A DNA stretch of 64,000 nucleotides. Origin: Metallococcus carri (GTDB taxonomy: Bacteria > Actinomycetota > Actinomycetes > Actinomycetales > Dermatophilaceae). Below the pieces are notes generated by a model. The model was not told the origin of the DNA. It ran no database searches and saw only the letters and a program-made list of their open reading frames with translations. Below are positions 62,611-64,000 of this stretch, piece by piece; the first letter of the stretch is position 1; each line of letters starts with the position of its first letter. A program made the translations under genes and the position numbers. The DNA is taken from contig NZ_JAAOIV010000006.1 of assembly GCF_011440275.1 (NCBI RefSeq), positions 1 through 64,000 of the forward strand, written 5' to 3'.

Positions 62611-64000
62611 GTGGCGAAGTATTCGGTGACCCAGTCGGCAGTGACGCAACTGCTTGCGGACGTCAAGGGCGAGAAGATCGCGATCCCAGAATTGCAGCGC
62701 CCGTTCGTCTGGGACAGCGTCAAGGTGCGCGACCTCATGGACTCCCTTTACAAGGGATACCCCGTCGGTTATTTGATCACCTGGCAGTCGCTGGGCGCCA
62801 AGCTGAAAGGTGGTCAGATCGCGTCCCACCAGCAGATCCTGATCGATGGGCAACAGCGCATCACTGCGCTCCGCGCCGCCGTTGCCGGACTGCCCGTCAT
62901 CGACAAGCGCTACAAGTCGATTAGGATCCGGATCGCGTTCAACCCGATCACCGAGGAGTTCGCGACCCTCACCCCGGTCCTCGACAAGAACCCGCAGTGG
63001 ATCTCGGACATCAGCGCGTTCTTCAACTCGACGTCACCGCTGTCCTTCGCCCGCGGCTACCTCACCGAGAACCCTGACGCCGACGAGATGGTCTTCGAGA
63101 CAAACCTCGGTCGCCTGGAGAGCATCAAGAACTCCCAGATCGGGATCATCGCTCTCGCCGATGACCTGGACGTCGAAACGGTCTCCGAGATCTTCATCCG
63201 GATCAATTCCAAGGGTGTGCCACTGAGCAGCGCGGACTTCGCGATGAGCAAAATCGCCACGTACGGCGACCGTGGGCGGAACATCCGCAAGCTGATCGAC
63301 TACTTCTGCCACTTGGCCGTTGCGCCGCACGCCTTCGCCGACATCCAGGAGAATGACCACGAGTTCGCCGAGACGAAGTACCTGAGCGCCATCAAGTGGC
63401 TCAAGGACGACTCCGAGGACCTGTACGACCCGGCCTACAGCGATATCATCCGCGTCGCGGGCCTCGTGGGATTCAGCCGTGGCAAGGCTTCAAGCATCGT
63501 CAGTGAGCTCTCGGGCCGTGACCCCGAGACACGCAAGGTCGACGACGAGCGCATACCGATCGCCTACGACAGGCTTGAGAGTTCACTGCTCCAGATCGTT
63601 AACAAGTACAACTTCGAGAACTTCATCATGACCATCAAGGCCGCCGGCTTCATCTCCGCCGGCATGGTGAACTCAAAGAACGCTTTGAACTTCGCCTACG
63701 CCCTCTACCTGCGGCTCCGGGCAGACGCGAACCTCAGCGACGGCGAACGGAAGCGCATCGTCAAGCGCTGGTTCGTCATGTCGATGCTCACCGGCCGGCA
63801 CTCTGGCAGCTTCGAGTCGACGTGGGAACAAGACATCCGCCGCATCACCGAGCAGGGCGCTGCCAACTACCTCAAGCAGATCGAGGAGTCCGAGCTTTCG
63901 GATGCATTCTGGGCGGTCGCGCTGCCCGCGGCGTTGGAGACCACCAGCACCGTGAGCCCGTTCTTCCAGACCTTCCTCGCTGCGCAGGTCGCCACCGGTG
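62611..64000 (+). CDS. DUF262 (GmrS-like) family protein, truncated by window edge
   Basis: The frame opens at GTG 62611, preceded by GAAGGAGACCAC, and runs without a stop past the right edge (at least 463 residues). The N-terminal domain has the DUF262 motifs IPELQRPFVWD (about 24-34) and ILIDGQQRITALRAA (about 75-90), and later INSKGVPLSSADFAMSKI and RHSGSFESTWEQDI, as in GmrSD-type and related nucleotide-dependent nucleases. In other systems such proteins cut modified DNA or act in phage defence. Whether a DUF1524 (GmrD) nuclease domain follows cannot be seen. The 169-bp gap after hsdR shows no other gene. Confidence 0.87.
   Translation, partial: MAKYSVTQSAVTQLLADVKGEKIAIPELQRPFVWDSVKVRDLMDSLYKGYPVGYLITWQSLGAKLKGGQIASHQQILIDGQQRITALRAAVAGLPVIDKRYKSIRIRIAFNPITEEFATLTPVLDKNPQWISDISAFFNSTSPLSFARGYLTENPDADEMVFETNLGRLESIKNSQIGIIALADDLDVETVSEIFIRINSKGVPLSSADFAMSKIATYGDRGRNIRKLIDYFCHLAVAPHAFADIQENDHEFAETKYLSAIKWLKDDSEDLYDPAYSDIIRVAGLVGFSRGKASSIVSELSGRDPETRKVDDERIPIAYDRLESSLLQIVNKYNFENFIMTIKAAGFISAGMVNSKNALNFAYALYLRLRADANLSDGERKRIVKRWFVMSMLTGRHSGSFESTWEQDIRRITEQGAANYLKQIEESELSDAFWAVALPAALETTSTVSPFFQTFLAAQVATG

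Noticed and set aside
62611-64000. ParB/Srx-type partition protein based on the DGQQR motif
   Set aside because: The DGQQR motif is shared by the DUF262 family, and the IPELQRPFVWD motif and later segments fit DUF262. There is no ParA nearby.

Overview
The window is high-GC DNA from an actinobacterium. GTG starts are common, genes often overlap as ATGA or GTGA, and the gene content is actinobacterial: a Rieske protein with several membrane spans, CtaF, a glutamine synthetase with an adenylylation tyrosine, DUF3043, DUF4191 and DUF5302 proteins, and a class II DAHP synthase. From memory, the order kinase - DAHP synthase - PlsC - ArsA-like/SRPBCC - DnaQ/UvrC fusion - trpD - ctaE-qcrCAB - ctaF/ctaD/ctaC - PfkB kinase - HesB - glycerate kinase - gcvT - pepA - lpd/sucB - lipB - lipA - RDD - glnA follows the pknL-to-glnA1 block of Mycobacterium tuberculosis. 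The repeat content and a citrate synthase with an N-terminal HTH suggest Micrococcales (Dermacoccaceae or Intrasporangiaceae type). That placement is inference.

Layout. 0-0.7 kb: right end of an IS3-family element that appears to have cut a LysM-type lytic transglycosylase. 0.7-12.7 kb: PASTA kinase, DAHP synthase, acyltransferase, a hydrolase fold without visible catalytic residues, two tandem ROK kinases, an ArsA-like ATPase with an SRPBCC partner, a lipoprotein protease and an aldo/keto reductase. 12.8-25.4 kb: exonuclease/UvrC fusion, trpD and the whole cytochrome bcc-aa3 respiratory branch, in two convergent groups (ctaE-qcrC-qcrA-qcrB forward; ctaC-ctaD-ctaF reverse) with a ComB-like gene, a zincin and a palindromic repeat array between them. 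25.4-35.3 kb: aat, adenosine-kinase-like gene, HesB/ErpA, glycerate kinase operon, dipeptidase, malic enzyme, plus a second palindromic array. 35.4-50.8 kb: degenerate CobU-like gene, gcvT, pepA, lpdA, sucB, an unusual membrane kinase, an archaeal-type aspartyl-tRNA synthetase with a T-box leader, two citrate synthase paralogues, lipB and lipA. lpdA, sucB, lipB and lipA together make and use lipoylated 2-oxoacid dehydrogenase; gcvT serves the other lipoate-dependent complex. 50.9-54.5 kb: orphan Phd-type antitoxin with 21-bp iterons, RDD protein, and a three-gene phospholipid cassette. 54.7-56.4 kb: glnA with a GlnR-like box and a terminator. 56.6-64 kb: defence island with a complete type I restriction-modification operon (hsdM-hsdS-hsdR) and a DUF262 protein that runs off the right edge.

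The most notable signals are: a translational T-box riboswitch with a GAC (Asp) specifier ahead of the archaeal-type AspRS; two arrays of a 46-bp palindrome at 63-64 bp period; a short element inserted at the stop codons of both sucB and glnA with flanking direct repeats; a REP-type palindrome inside a citrate synthase reading frame; and iterons upstream of an orphan antitoxin. All readings were made by eye. No searches or folding programs were run.
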